This document shows positions 1 to 9,223 of a stretch of DNA of 46,767 bases, one piece after another. A program made the translations under genes and the position numbers. The notes beneath the pieces were generated by a model. It saw only the letters and a program-made list of their open reading frames with translations, had not been told where the DNA came from and did not search any database. The stretch's first letter is position 1, and each line of letters starts with the position of its first letter. The DNA comes from Anaerolineales bacterium (lineage in GTDB: Bacteria > Chloroflexota > Anaerolineae > Anaerolineales > Villigracilaceae): NCBI GenBank assembly GCA_919902735.1, contig CAKKRM010000218.1, positions 1 through 46,767 on the forward strand. Direction: 5' to 3'.

Positions 1-60
1 TAAAAAGCGGCCACTTTATGCTTCCAGGCGCGGCCATTTTATGGGTAAAGTCACACCCAA

Positions 61-265
61 AAATACGACGACGAAAATTTGGGATGCGGATTCAAAAGTC
101 AACTCGTCGGATTTGGGGGAGACGTGGCGATAGGCTTTTACTTGCAAACACGACGCTGAAAATTTGGAATGCGGAGTCAACGGTCAACTCGTCGGATTTG
201 GGGCAGACTCAGCGACAGGCTTTTACCTGCAAATGCGACAACGAAAATTATTTGTGCGGATTCGG
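61..265. repeat. Imperfect 85-bp tandem repeat
   Basis: Two successive 85-bp units (61-145 and 146-230) match closely, sharing AACTCGTCGGATTTGGGG and AGGCTTTTAC at the same offsets, and a third, degenerating unit begins at 231. The unit is not a multiple of three and carries no recognisable protein motif, so a coding origin is unlikely. It may be remnant mobile or satellite-like DNA. Confidence 0.75.
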
Positions 266-315
266 TTTGCGTCAATGTTGGGGTTGGGGGAGACGAGGCC
301 AAGTAAATTTGCCGC

Positions 316-344
316 TTGCGCCTGTGTACAATTGTGCATATAAT
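316..344 (+). promoter_or_regulatory. Promoter of brnTA, apparently leaderless
   Basis: A perfect TATAAT lies at 339-344 with TTGCGC 17 bases upstream (316-321). Only 8 bases separate the -10 box from the brnT ATG at 353, so transcription would start at or next to the start codon, and no Shine-Dalgarno sequence precedes it. BrnTA-type operons are usually autorepressed by the antitoxin or complex; I see no clear operator palindrome here. Confidence 0.6.
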
Positions 345-352
345 CAAATTCA

Positions 353-634
353 ATGAGTTATGAATGGGATCCCAACAAAGCAAAATCAAACTTCAAGAAG
401 CATGGCGTCAAATTCGCCGATGCCGTAGGTGTCTTTGAAGATGAAAAAGCCATCACGGTTGAGGACGATCATGAAAAAGAAGATCGCTTTATCACCATCG
501 GCATGGATTTTCTGAGTCATATTCTGATTGTAGTGTACACCTTTCGTGATATTGTCATTCGAATCATCTCTGCGCGAAAAGCCACAGCGCGCGAGAAAAG
601 GATGTTTGAGGAACAAGATGAAGAAAGAATATAA
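353..634 (+). CDS. brnT: BrnT family type II toxin
   Basis: The 93-residue protein has the BrnT layout: WDPNKAKSNFKKHGV near the N-terminus, a conserved D-ERFI-like stretch (KEDRFITIG) in the middle and RIISARKATAREKR near the C-terminus. BrnT toxins are small RelE-like ribonucleases that halt translation when free of their antitoxin. The length is normal for the family and the frame is intact. The gene overlaps brnA by 17 bases, the usual toxin-first order of this family. The start is set by the ATG just downstream of a strong -10 box. The identification rests on motif recall; the function in this organism is inferred. Confidence 0.88.
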   Translation: MSYEWDPNKAKSNFKKHGVKFADAVGVFEDEKAITVEDDHEKEDRFITIGMDFLSHILIVVYTFRDIVIRIISARKATAREKRMFEEQDEERI

Positions 635-872
635 CTTTAGCAAAGGCAAACGCGGGGCAGTTGTCCCTGCGCCGAAAGGAAAAACACGTATCACCATCCG
701 CATTGATGATGATATTTTGGAATGGTTTCGGAGTGAAGTGGATGCGGCTGGCGGCGGAAATTATCAAACGCTGATCAATGATGCTTTGCACGGGCACATT
801 ACCCGTCAACAGGAACCGATTGAGGTAATCCTTCGGCGGGTAGTTCGCGAAGAATTGACTGCTGTCAGATAA
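618..872 (+). CDS. brnA: BrnA family antitoxin (ribbon-helix-helix)
   Basis: Starting at the ATG at 618, inside the end of brnT, gives 84 residues. The C-terminal half carries the BrnA signature KTRITIRIDDDILEWFR followed by GGGNYQTLINDAL, a ribbon-helix-helix DNA-binding fold that neutralises BrnT and represses the operon. The open frame continues upstream to 546, but that extension lies within brnT and has no family similarity. A hairpin with trailing T residues (890-924) follows. The N-terminal basic stretch MKKEYNFSKGKRG is typical of the toxin-contacting region, though that detail is inferred. Confidence 0.87.
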   Translation: MKKEYNFSKGKRGAVVPAPKGKTRITIRIDDDILEWFRSEVDAAGGGNYQTLINDALHGHITRQQEPIEVILRRVVREELTAVR

Positions 873-889
873 TCTTTGACAGAACCCCG

Positions 890-922
890 AAAACGGGACT
901 GTGGGTGAATCGCAGTCCTGTT

Positions 923-924
<2 letters not shown>
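890..924 (+). terminator. Terminator after brnTA
   Basis: AAAACGGGACTG pairs with CAGTCCTGTTTT across a short loop, ending in four T residues. It sits 17 bases after the brnA stop codon. Confidence 0.6.
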
Positions 925-2990
<2,066 letters not shown>

Positions 2991-3009
2991 TAGCTGAAAG
3001 CTGACGGCT
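2991..3009. repeat. Short 7-nt-periodic remnant after ligA
   Basis: AGCTGAA followed by AGCTGAC starts immediately after the ligA stop codon. Only two units are clear, but the unit AGCTGAA recurs in the murG array. Confidence 0.45.
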
Positions 3010-3079
3010 TTCCGCCATCTGCTAGACAGAAACCAACCCCTCGGCTAAACTTACGCCATTCTGTTTCGGAGGCTTTTAC

Positions 3080-4291
3080 ATGGATTTCCACAACACTAAC
3101 GATGCTGTCACCCGCCGCATCAAGGCGATGACCGACCGCATTCATTATTTGAAAACCAACGATTTGTATTTCTACAACCAACCCGTGGAAGAGATGATGG
3201 GCGGGGCGAAAGTGCGCGTGCGCGGACGCGAAATGGGCATGTACGCTTCTTACAGCTACCTCGGGCTGGTCGGCCACCCACGCATTAACGAAGCTGCCAA
3301 AAAAGCCGTGGACAAATTCGGCACGGGCACGAACGGTGTGCGTACGCTGGCGGGCACGCTGACCATTCACAATGAACTCGAAGAGACCATTGCGAACTTC
3401 AAGCATGAAGAAGCCGCCATCACCTACACCTCGGGCTATGCCACCAACCTGACCGTCATCTCCACCATGATGGGACGCGGCGATTACGTTTTCTCAGACA
3501 AGATCAACCACGCATCCATTGTAGATGGCTGTTTGATGTCTGGCGCGGAGTTCCGCCGCTTCCGCCACAAAGACATGGAGCATCTCGAAGGCCTGCTCAA
3601 GAACGCTCCCGCAGATGTTGCCAAGATGGTTGTCGCGGACTCTGTCTTCAGCATGGATGGCGATATCATTGACCTGCCGAAGATGGTGGAGTTGTGCAAA
3701 AAATACAACGCCTGGCTGATGATCGACGAAGCCCATTCCGTGGGTGTGCTCGGTGAAAAAGGCACAGGCATCGAAGAATATTACAACATGTACGGCGCCA
3801 TTGATATTAAGATGGGCACGCTCAGCAAGACCATCCCCTCTGTCGGTGGATATGTGGCCGCGAAGGAAGATATCATCACCTACCTGCGCCACGCCAGCCG
3901 CGCGTACATCTTCTCTGCCGCGCTGCCGCCTGCGCAGGCCGCCGCCGCGAACGAAGCCTTCAAAGTTATTTTGGATGAACCCTGGCGCATCGAACGCTTG
4001 AACGAAAACACCAAGCAGTTCATCGGCGGTTTGAAAAGCATGGGCTTCGACACCATGCTGACCGAAACCGCCATTGTCCCCGTGCTGTGCGGGCAGGACA
4101 ATGTGGCCTTTGAAATGACCCGCGAAGCACAGCATCGAGATGTGTTCGTCTTGCCCGTCGTCTCCCCCGCCGTGCAGGAAGGACTCGCCCGCCTGCGAGC
4201 CACCGTCACCGCCGCGCACGAGCCAAGCGAGATCGAACGCGCAATGGATATCATCGGTGAAGCAGGCAAAAAGCTGGGCGTTATCAAATAG
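3080..4291 (+). CDS. PLP-dependent alpha-oxoamine synthase (Kbl/BioF/serine palmitoyltransferase family)
   Basis: This 403-residue fold-type I PLP enzyme belongs to the family that condenses an amino acid with an acyl-CoA and releases CO2. Seen in the sequence: TYTSGYATNL (cofactor loop), SVFSMDGD, IDEAHSVGVLG with Asp216 and His219 for the pyridine ring, and the Schiff-base lysine Lys250 in GTLSKTIPSVGG. The product depends on the acyl chain: 2-amino-3-ketobutyrate (Kbl), 8-amino-7-oxononanoate (BioF) or 3-ketosphinganine (Spt). No threonine dehydrogenase, biotin or sphingolipid gene is nearby, so the substrate cannot be decided. The ATG follows a good CGGAGG ribosome binding site (3066-3071). 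A hairpin terminator follows the gene. Confidence 0.9.
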   Translation: MDFHNTNDAVTRRIKAMTDRIHYLKTNDLYFYNQPVEEMMGGAKVRVRGREMGMYASYSYLGLVGHPRINEAAKKAVDKFGTGTNGVRTLAGTLTIHNELEETIANFKHEEAAITYTSGYATNLTVISTMMGRGDYVFSDKINHASIVDGCLMSGAEFRRFRHKDMEHLEGLLKNAPADVAKMVVADSVFSMDGDIIDLPKMVELCKKYNAWLMIDEAHSVGVLGEKGTGIEEYYNMYGAIDIKMGTLSKTIPSVGGYVAAKEDIITYLRHASRAYIFSAALPPAQAAAANEAFKVILDEPWRIERLNENTKQFIGGLKSMGFDTMLTETAIVPVLCGQDNVAFEMTREAQHRDVFVLPVVSPAVQEGLARLRATVTAAHEPSEIERAMDIIGEAGKKLGVIK

Positions 4292-4322
4292 AAAGCGAAA
4301 AGCAGAAAGTGAAAAGTGGAAA
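4288..4322. repeat. 7-nt-periodic array at the 3' end of the oxoamine synthase gene
   Basis: Units ATAGAAA, GCGAAAA, GCAGAAA, GTGAAAA, GTGGAAA run from the stop codon to the terminator stem. Confidence 0.7.
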
Positions 4323-4350
4323 CTCGCTCCGAATGTGAGCGAGTTTTTTT
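4321..4350 (+). terminator. Rho-independent terminator after the oxoamine synthase gene
   Basis: AACTCGCTC pairs perfectly with GAGCGAGTT around a 7-base loop, followed by a run of T residues to 4350. Confidence 0.85.
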
Positions 4351-4361
4351 ATATAACCATT

Positions 4362-4446
4362 TCATGTCATGCTGAGGGGCGTTCGTTGCCCCGAAGCATC
4401 TCTACGCCTGAAATCCGAGATGCTTCGCTTCGCTCAACATGACATT
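4362..4446. repeat. Dispersed palindrome, GAAGCATCTC type
   Basis: The outer arms ATGTCATGCTGAG and CTCAACATGACAT are near-complementary, and an inner pair CGAAGCATCTC / GAGATGCTTCG adds a second stem. The layout parallels the CATTGCGAGG palindromes found elsewhere in the window, with a different arm sequence. Elements of this kind are common non-autonomous repeats in many bacterial genomes. Confidence 0.75.
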
Positions 4447-4510
4447 GCGCAAGGCGAGTTATAAGATTTGTCTAATATATCAACTGTACAATCCTGGTTG
4501 CTTCAAGTGG

Positions 4511-4516
4511 TATAAA
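4511..4516 (+). promoter_or_regulatory. Candidate -10 box for the P-type ATPase gene
   Basis: TATAAA preceded by TGG (extended -10 style) lies 72 bases upstream of the ATPase ATG. The predicted transcript would carry the following CCCTAAAGG hairpin in its 5' leader. I find no convincing -35 box. Confidence 0.4.
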
Positions 4517-4533
4517 TAACATCTACCTAAAAC

Positions 4534-4572
4534 TGCAGACCCTAAAGGTTTCAAAAACCTTTAGGGTCTGCA
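4534..4572. repeat. CCCTAAAGG palindrome, copy 1 (5' leader of the ATPase gene)
   Basis: A perfect inverted repeat: TGCAGACCCTAAAGGTTT is followed by a 3-base loop and its exact complement. It ends 15 bases before the ATPase start codon. The same core occurs downstream of ftsZ, where it forms a terminator. Here no T run follows, so a leader hairpin is more likely than termination. Confidence 0.85.
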
Positions 4573-4587
4573 CTGAAACGGAAAACA

Positions 4588-7323
4588 ATGAACTGGCACA
4601 CACTCGAAACAAAGACTGCATTGGATGAATTTTCTTCATCGTCTGAAACGGGGCTGACCTCAACACAAGTAAATGAAAACAAAGCCAAATACGGCGCGAA
4701 CGAACTCATCGAACGCGGCGGGCGGACTGCATTTCAGATTTTATGGGAGCAGATCACTGCCACAATGGTTTTGATTCTGATTGGCGCGGCAGTTGTGGCA
4801 GGTTTGCTCGGCGATACAAAAAATACAATCGCGATCCTTGCCATCGTTGCGCTATATGCCTTGCTCGGTTTTGTTCAAGAATACCGCGCAGAGCAGGCGA
4901 TTGCCGCGCTGAAGAAAATGTCTGTGCCGAATGTGCGCGCGCTGCGCGACGGCAATTTACAGGAACTCGCTGCAAATGAACTTGTGCCTGGCGACATCAT
5001 TCAACTGGAAACAGGCAACATCATCCCAGCAGATTTGCGCTTGCTCGAAGCCGTCAATTTGCGAATTCAGGAAGCCGCGCTCACGGGCGAATCTGAATCC
5101 ATCGAAAAACATACTGCCGCACTTTCCGGTGAGGATTTACCGCTCGGTGATCGCCGCAACATGGCATACATGGGAACCATCGTTACGCAGGGCCGCGGCC
5201 TTGCGCTGGTGATCGCCACAGGAATGCAGACTGAGCTTGGAAAAATTGCTGATCTTATCCAACAAGTAAAGCATGAACAAACTCCGCTGCAGCGCAGGCT
5301 CGATGCGCTTGGCAAAAACCTCGCGCTCATCGGCGTTGTTATCGCCGCCTTGATCTTCATTTTGGGCATCCTGCGCGGCGACGAAATTCGTCACATGCTG
5401 CTCACCGCCGTTAGTGTCGCGGTTGCCATCGTCCCCGAAGGCCTGCCCGCAGTCGTCACCATCACCCTCGCGCTCGGCGCACAACGCATGTTGCAACGCG
5501 AAGCGCTCATCCGCAAATTGCCCGCCGTCGAAACGCTCGGCTCGGTCACAGTCATCTGTTCCGATAAAACAGGCACGCTGACTGAAAACAGGATGACGGT
5601 CATTGTGCTGGATGTGGCCGAACATGCGATTGACCTGACTGAAATGATGGAACGCTCAGGCTCGCTTCATGCCACCCGTGGGCTGGGTGCGCCGGTCCAA
5701 TCATCTCTTTCGCTGGCAGCGATTGGCGGCGCGCTCTGCAATGACGCGAAGTTGATCGACACGGGCGATGACCGCTTCCACACGCTTGGCGATCCCACGG
5801 AAGGCGCCATGGTTGTCGCCGCCGCAAAAATGGGCTATTGGAAAGGAACACTCGATTCATCCTTCCCGCGCGCCGCAGAACTTCCCTTTGACTCAGAACG
5901 CAAACGCATGACCACTGTCCATCATTTGGGTCAATATGATCCCACCGTGTTATCGGGTCTTGAGATCGGCGACAAACGCTACATCGCCTTCACGAAAGGC
6001 AGCATCGATGGGCTGCTCGATGTGGCGAGCCATGTTTGGGTGGAGGGAATCTCCCAGAAACTGGATGCAGAGTGGAGATTAAGAATTGAGGCGGCAAATG
6101 ATCGGCTTGCCAAAAAGGGGATGCGCGTCCTCGGCGTTGCATTCCGCCTGATGAACTCCATCCCTGAAGTGATGCAAACCGACCTTGAACAGAACCTGAC
6201 CATCGTTGGTCTCTTCGGCATGATCGACCCGCCGCGCAACGAAGTGAAGGATGCCGTGGCAGCCTGCCGCGCCGCTGGCATTCGGCCAGTGATGATCACA
6301 GGCGACCATCCGTTGACCGCGATCGAGATCGCGCGTCAATTGGGCATTGTTTCTGCTCCAGCCGCCGTCCCCGGCGGCGAGGACGCCGCCTTAAGCATAA
6401 AAGCATTGACGGGCGTTGAGATCGAAAGTTTATCCTTTGATGAATTGAAAAATGTTGTGGATGAAGTCAACGTCTTTGCACGAGTTGCTCCTGAACATAA
6501 ATTGCGAATCGTGCAGGCGTTGCAAGCGAAGGGTCATATCGTTGCGATGACAGGCGACGGCGTGAACGATGCGCCCGCCCTTCGCAAAGCGGACATTGGC
6601 GTGGCGATGGGCATCGCTGGCACGGATGTTTCCAAGGAAGCCGCGGATATGGTTCTGCTCGATGATAATTTTGCGACCATCGTTGCCGCCGTGCAGGAAG
6701 GCCGCACCATTTATGACAACATCCGCAAGTTTGTGCGCTTTAGTGTGGCGGGCAACATCGGCAAAGTATTGGTGATGTTGATCGCGCCATTTTTAGGCAA
6801 GCCGCTGCCGCTGCTTCCCCTGCAATTGCTTTGGCTGAATTTACTCACCGACGGTCTGCTCGGACTCGGCATGGGCGTGGAAAACCCCGAACCCGATACG
6901 ATGAAGCGCAAGCCAACCTCCCCCACCGAAGGCGTCTTCTCCCGCGGCGCAGGGACTCAAACCATCTGGGTCGGTGTGATGATCGGCGCGCTCGCCCTCT
7001 CGCTTGGCTCCTGGTACTACTTCACTGGCCGCCGCGAATGGCAGACGATGATCTTCACGTCCCTGGCCTTTATGCAGGTCTTTCAGGCTTTGGCTTCGCG
7101 CTCTAATAAAGAATCACTTTTCAAGCTGGGGATGATGAGCAATCCGTTATTGGCAGGCATGGCTTTATTGGTGGTCGTTTTGCAACTGGCTGTTTTATAT
7201 TTTCCTGCGTTGAGCAAGTTCTTTGAAGTGCTGCCCCTCAGCGGCTACGATCTTATGACCGCCGCCTCCATGGGTTTGTTCGTGTTTGCAGTAATGGAGT
7301 TGGAGAAGAAATTCAAGAAGTGA
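4588..7323 (+). CDS. Cation-transporting P-type ATPase, Ca2+ (PacL/SERCA) type
   Basis: This 911-residue membrane pump has all P2A-type landmarks: TGES (166-169) in the actuator domain, the phosphorylated Asp326 in [20 protein letters not shown] and [11 protein letters not shown] in the P domain, and about ten membrane segments. The ion-site signatures are [16 protein letters not shown] in helix M4 and NLLTDG in helix M6, which fit Ca2+ pumps. Members use ATP to expel Ca2+, sometimes Mn2+, from the cytoplasm. Residues 592-601 ([10 protein letters not shown]) are encoded by a copy of the 44-bp GC palindrome seen twice in the dcw cluster; it lies in the P domain and keeps the frame. The gene stands alone between a leader hairpin and its own terminator. 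The exact ion is inferred. Confidence 0.93.
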   Translation: MNWHTLETKTALDEFSSSSETGLTSTQVNENKAKYGANELIERGGRTAFQILWEQITATMVLILIGAAVVAGLLGDTKNTIAILAIVALYALLGFVQEYRAEQAIAALKKMSVPNVRALRDGNLQELAANELVPGDIIQLETGNIIPADLRLLEAVNLRIQEAALTGESESIEKHTAALSGEDLPLGDRRNMAYMGTIVTQGRGLALVIATGMQTELGKIADLIQQVKHEQTPLQRRLDALGKNLALIGVVIAALIFILGILRGDEIRHMLLTAVSVAVAIVPEGLPAVVTITLALGAQRMLQREALIRKLPAVETLGSVTVICSDKTGTLTENRMTVIVLDVAEHAIDLTEMMERSGSLHATRGLGAPVQSSLSLAAIGGALCNDAKLIDTGDDRFHTLGDPTEGAMVVAAAKMGYWKGTLDSSFPRAAELPFDSERKRMTTVHHLGQYDPTVLSGLEIGDKRYIAFTKGSIDGLLDVASHVWVEGISQKLDAEWRLRIEAANDRLAKKGMRVLGVAFRLMNSIPEVMQTDLEQNLTIVGLFGMIDPPRNEVKDAVAACRAAGIRPVMITGDHPLTAIEIARQLGIVSAPAAVPGGEDAALSIKALTGVEIESLSFDELKNVVDEVNVFARVAPEHKLRIVQALQAKGHIVAMTGDGVNDAPALRKADIGVAMGIAGTDVSKEAADMVLLDDNFATIVAAVQEGRTIYDNIRKFVRFSVAGNIGKVLVMLIAPFLGKPLPLLPLQLLWLNLLTDGLLGLGMGVENPEPDTMKRKPTSPTEGVFSRGAGTQTIWVGVMIGALALSLGSWYYFTGRREWQTMIFTSLAFMQVFQALASRSNKESLFKLGMMSNPLLAGMALLVVVLQLAVLYFPALSKFFEVLPLSGYDLMTAASMGLFVFAVMELEKKFKK
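6354..6397. repeat. 44-bp GC palindrome, copy 1, inside the ATPase gene
   Basis: The 30-bp core 6361-6390 differs at one base from the copies at 19893-19922 and, reversed, 35986-36015. The left arm TGCTCC is kept and the right arm is diverged. It is translated as part of the ATPase. Confidence 0.85.
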
Positions 7324-7358
7324 AAAAAACAGAGCGTATTTTTTCACTCTGTTTTTTT
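7323..7358 (+). terminator. Terminator after the ATPase gene
   Basis: AAAAAACAGAG pairs with CTCTGTTTTTTT around a 12-base loop, right after the ATPase stop codon. It would work in both directions. Confidence 0.85.
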
Positions 7359-7384
7359 CACGCGTAGTTTTACGGAAGTAGGTT

Positions 7385-7390
7385 TATAAT
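7385..7390 (+). promoter_or_regulatory. Candidate -10 box of the DUF4258/YgiT pair
   Basis: A perfect TATAAT lies 29 bases before the GTG start codon, leaving room for a normal leader with the ribosome binding site AAGGA. Confidence 0.5.
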
Positions 7391-7419
7391 GAACAAACTC
7401 CTGAAACAAGGAATCCTCT

Positions 7420-7692
7420 GTGAGCAGAATCTCTGAAATCCGCGCTTTGGTTCACAACGGCCTTTATTATTTGACTGAGCATGCAGACGATGAAGCCATG
7501 CAGGATGGATTTGATATCTATGATGTCGAAAGCGGTATTTTGACAGGTAAGATCAGAAAGACCTGGCCCAAAGAACAAAAATTTGAAATCATCGGCAAAT
7601 CTTTGGATGGACGCGCAATTGGATCTGTCTGTCGCTTTACGAAAGGCGGCAAGATTCGCGTCATCACTGTTTATGAAGATCAATCGAAATAA
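7420..7692 (+). CDS. DUF4258-like small protein, probable toxin of a TA pair
   Basis: The 90-residue protein reads like DUF4258: a start resembling ISEIRALVHNG, a histidine in YLTEHADDEA, the central VESGILTGKI and the C-terminal RVITVYED. DUF4258 proteins are related to RelE/BrnT-type toxins. The GTG start is chosen because AAGGA lies 8 bases upstream and no ATG is available at the right place. The gene is 7 bases upstream of a YgiT-type zinc-finger gene, the common partner of DUF4258 genes. Toxicity is inferred from the pairing, not seen. Confidence 0.75.
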   Translation: MSRISEIRALVHNGLYYLTEHADDEAMQDGFDIYDVESGILTGKIRKTWPKEQKFEIIGKSLDGRAIGSVCRFTKGGKIRVITVYEDQSK

Positions 7693-7699
7693 AAATCCT

Positions 7700-7948
7700 A
7701 TGGAAACTACAAACTTCTGGCAAGACGAAACCTGCGAATATTGCGAAGGTCGAATCGTTGAAAAGCGCGTGACCTTGTATCGCAAAGTCAAAGGCGAATA
7801 CGTTTTGATCGAAAACGTCCCTGCGGGGGTGTGTATGGAATGCGGCACGCGCTATTTTGCCGCAAACGTGCTGAAAACCGTTGCGGAAAACATTCGCGGG
7901 CGAAGAACCGCAGTTCGCAAGGTTGTTGTGCCTGTATATGCGTTTTAG
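7700..7948 (+). CDS. YgiT-type zinc-finger protein (MqsA N-terminal-like), probable antitoxin partner
   Basis: The 82 residues contain two CxxC pairs (CEYCEG and CMECGTRYF) with the spacing of the YgiT-type zinc finger at the N-terminus of MqsA antitoxins. ENVPAGVCMECG is the typical family context. The helix-turn-helix domain of full MqsA is absent, as in the many short partners of DUF4258 genes. The open frame extends upstream to 7583, but that part overlaps the DUF4258 gene and shows no family similarity, so the ATG at 7700 is chosen. The role as antitoxin is inferred from the gene pairing. Confidence 0.78.
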   Translation: METTNFWQDETCEYCEGRIVEKRVTLYRKVKGEYVLIENVPAGVCMECGTRYFAANVLKTVAENIRGRRTAVRKVVVPVYAF

Positions 7949-7963
7949 CATGAGGGAAGAAAA

Positions 7964-7998
7964 CAGTTATCAATTATCAATTATCAATTATCAGTAAA
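7964..7998. repeat. 7-nt-periodic array between the TA pair and the exporter gene
   Basis: Five heptamers: CAGTTAT, CAATTAT three times, CAGTAAA. It lies 15 bases after the YgiT-type stop codon and runs up to the terminator stem. Confidence 0.85.
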
Positions 7999-7999
7999 A

Positions 8000-8023
8000 A
8001 ACCCGTCTCATGTGAGGCGGGTT
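8000..8023 (-). terminator. Terminator of the LysE-type exporter gene
   Basis: AACCCGCCTCACATGAGACGGGTT on the minus strand is followed by T residues, just after the minus-strand stop codon at 8028. It may also end the plus-strand TA transcript. Confidence 0.8.
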
Positions 8024-8027
8024 CTTT

Positions 8028-8636
8028 CTAGCCCATAATTCCCTTCCACAACTGGTATAACCCAAACCCAAGCAGCGTAATGGACGATATGCCCAACAAG
8101 GCGCGGTTGAACTTTGGTCCCAACTTTGCCGCGGTTCCAAAGATGATCACGATTGCAGCCAGGCCGCCGACCAATGTGAAGTAAAACCCCGCCAGAAAGC
8201 CAAGCCCATTCACAGGAGACTCGCGCCAGCCCGCCAAAAGAATCGGGCCAGTCACCAGAGTCCAAAAAATATATGCGCCAGGACTGAGCATATTCGTCAA
8301 GGCGGCTTTGAGGATGTTTTGATGGTCTGAAATTTCAGGCGAGGTTTGATGTTCATCAAAATTGCGCCATGCTTTTAATGCGCCGTATGACAAATATAAA
8401 ATAAATACCCCGCCTGCAACGTAAAGGATTCTTTGCAGCCATTCGGGAACCTGGGTGAGTACCAAAACACTAAGCAGGATGATAGGGCCGTCACTGACCA
8501 GCGGCGCGAGGGCAGCGGGCAGAGCGCGCTTCCAACCGCGGGTAAGAGTCTGGGAAATCAGGTAGGTTTGAAACGGTCCGGGCTGGGAGGCGGCGGCGAA
8601 GCCGTATCCAATGCCTTGCAGGAGATAGATCCACAT
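8028..8636 (-). CDS. LysE/RhtB-type membrane exporter
   Basis: The 202-residue protein is a six-helix membrane protein of the LysE/RhtB superfamily. The N-terminal helix with GFAAASQPGPFQTYLI matches the family's conserved G-x-x-PGP motif; LVSDGPIILLSVLVL and TNMLSPGAYIFWTLVTGP follow as in RhtB members. Such proteins export amino acids or other small molecules by proton exchange. Length is typical. It lies at the end of the minus-strand group, separated from the PPOX gene by an 84-bp MITE-like element that now occupies its whole upstream region. The substrate is unknown. Confidence 0.85.
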   Translation of the reverse strand: MWIYLLQGIGYGFAAASQPGPFQTYLISQTLTRGWKRALPAALAPLVSDGPIILLSVLVLTQVPEWLQRILYVAGGVFILYLSYGALKAWRNFDEHQTSPEISDHQNILKAALTNMLSPGAYIFWTLVTGPILLAGWRESPVNGLGFLAGFYFTLVGGLAAIVIIFGTAAKLGPKFNRALLGISSITLLGFGLYQLWKGIMG

Positions 8637-8639
8637 AAT

Positions 8640-8737
8640 TTATTAACTCACCTTACGCGAAACGTCCCGAAGGTTTGAGCGAAAAACCAGCCTGAATTAC
8701 GAAAACCTTCGGGACGGTGCGTAACATCAGTTATTAA
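8640..8737. mobile_element. MITE-like 84-bp element, copy A, with 7-bp target duplication
   Basis: The element is 8647-8730, flanked on both sides by TTATTAA (8640-8646 and 8731-8737). Its ends CTCACCTTACGC and, reversed, CTGATGTTACGC are imperfect terminal inverted repeats. An inner hairpin is formed by CGTCCCGAAGGTT and its complement (8663-8716). The right target duplication contains the stop codon of the PPOX gene. A second copy lies at 17857-17940. No coding capacity. Confidence 0.85.
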
Positions 8738-9222
8738 TCGTCGAAAACAAACTTCGTGGGGTTCTCGAAGAACTTCGTCCAGGCCAGGCATTGACGGGGA
8801 GTGAAAACGTACAAGCCGCCTTCGTCCCACTGAGATGGTTTGGGGGCGTAGCCGTCCGATTCGTATTTCGCGCAGTAGACTGCCGATAGTCGTTGTGCCA
8901 GCTCCAGGCTTGGTTTGGAGGCGGGTTGTGAATTTCCTTCCATGATGACCACGTCATTTCCGCTTTCGAGATGCAAAGTCACATTTGGATTCTTTTCCAG
9001 ATTTTTAGCATGACGTGTTTCGGGACTGCCATCGTAAAAAAGTTTGCCATCCAAAAATGCGCCCCAGCGCGGGACGACGTGCGGGCGGCCATCGGGATAG
9101 ACCGAGCACAACCAATAGTTAATCGATTCGGCCAATCGCTTTTCGACATGCTCCCACGGCACTTCCGAGATCGGGTGATCCACATAGCCTTTGGGCAGTT
9201 TGGGACGAATGATCGTTGGCAT
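8734..9222 (-). CDS. PPOX-family flavin/F420-binding protein (pyridoxamine 5'-phosphate oxidase-like)
   Basis: This 162-residue protein has the split-barrel PPOX features: YWLCSVYPDGRPHVVPRWGAFLDGK near the start is the typical first strands, followed by SPETRHAKNLEKNPNVTLHLESG and a C-terminal FTPRQCLAWTKF, the tail where the family packs against the cofactor. Members bind FMN or F420 and reduce or oxidise small molecules. The start codon is one base after the protease stop codon, so the two are probably cotranscribed. The substrate and the choice of cofactor cannot be read from sequence by eye. Confidence 0.82.
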   Translation of the reverse strand: MPTIIRPKLPKGYVDHPISEVPWEHVEKRLAESINYWLCSVYPDGRPHVVPRWGAFLDGKLFYDGSPETRHAKNLEKNPNVTLHLESGNDVVIMEGNSQPASKPSLELAQRLSAVYCAKYESDGYAPKPSQWDEGGLYVFTPRQCLAWTKFFENPTKFVFDD

Positions 9223-9223
9223 T

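Larger units (their letters stand above)
1..352. other. Non-coding, repeat-bearing stretch upstream of brnT
   Basis: I see no convincing gene here; the open frames across it lack any recognisable protein and follow the repeat structure. It opens with two near-identical 14-mers (GCGGCCACTTTATG at 7-20 and GCGGCCATTTTATG at 30-43), a pattern reminiscent of the multiple terminal repeats of IS21-type elements, but no transposase is present, so this is only a guess. The middle holds an imperfect 85-bp tandem repeat (separate entry). The last 40 bases carry the brnT promoter. Confidence 0.5.

Noticed and set aside
18-356. 112-codon frame across the window start
   Set aside because: It runs through the 85-bp tandem repeat, whose length is not a multiple of three, and has no recognisable similarity.
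3494-4219. 241-codon frame on the minus strand opposite the oxoamine synthase gene
   Set aside because: Antisense shadow without motifs; the plus-strand gene has all catalytic residues.
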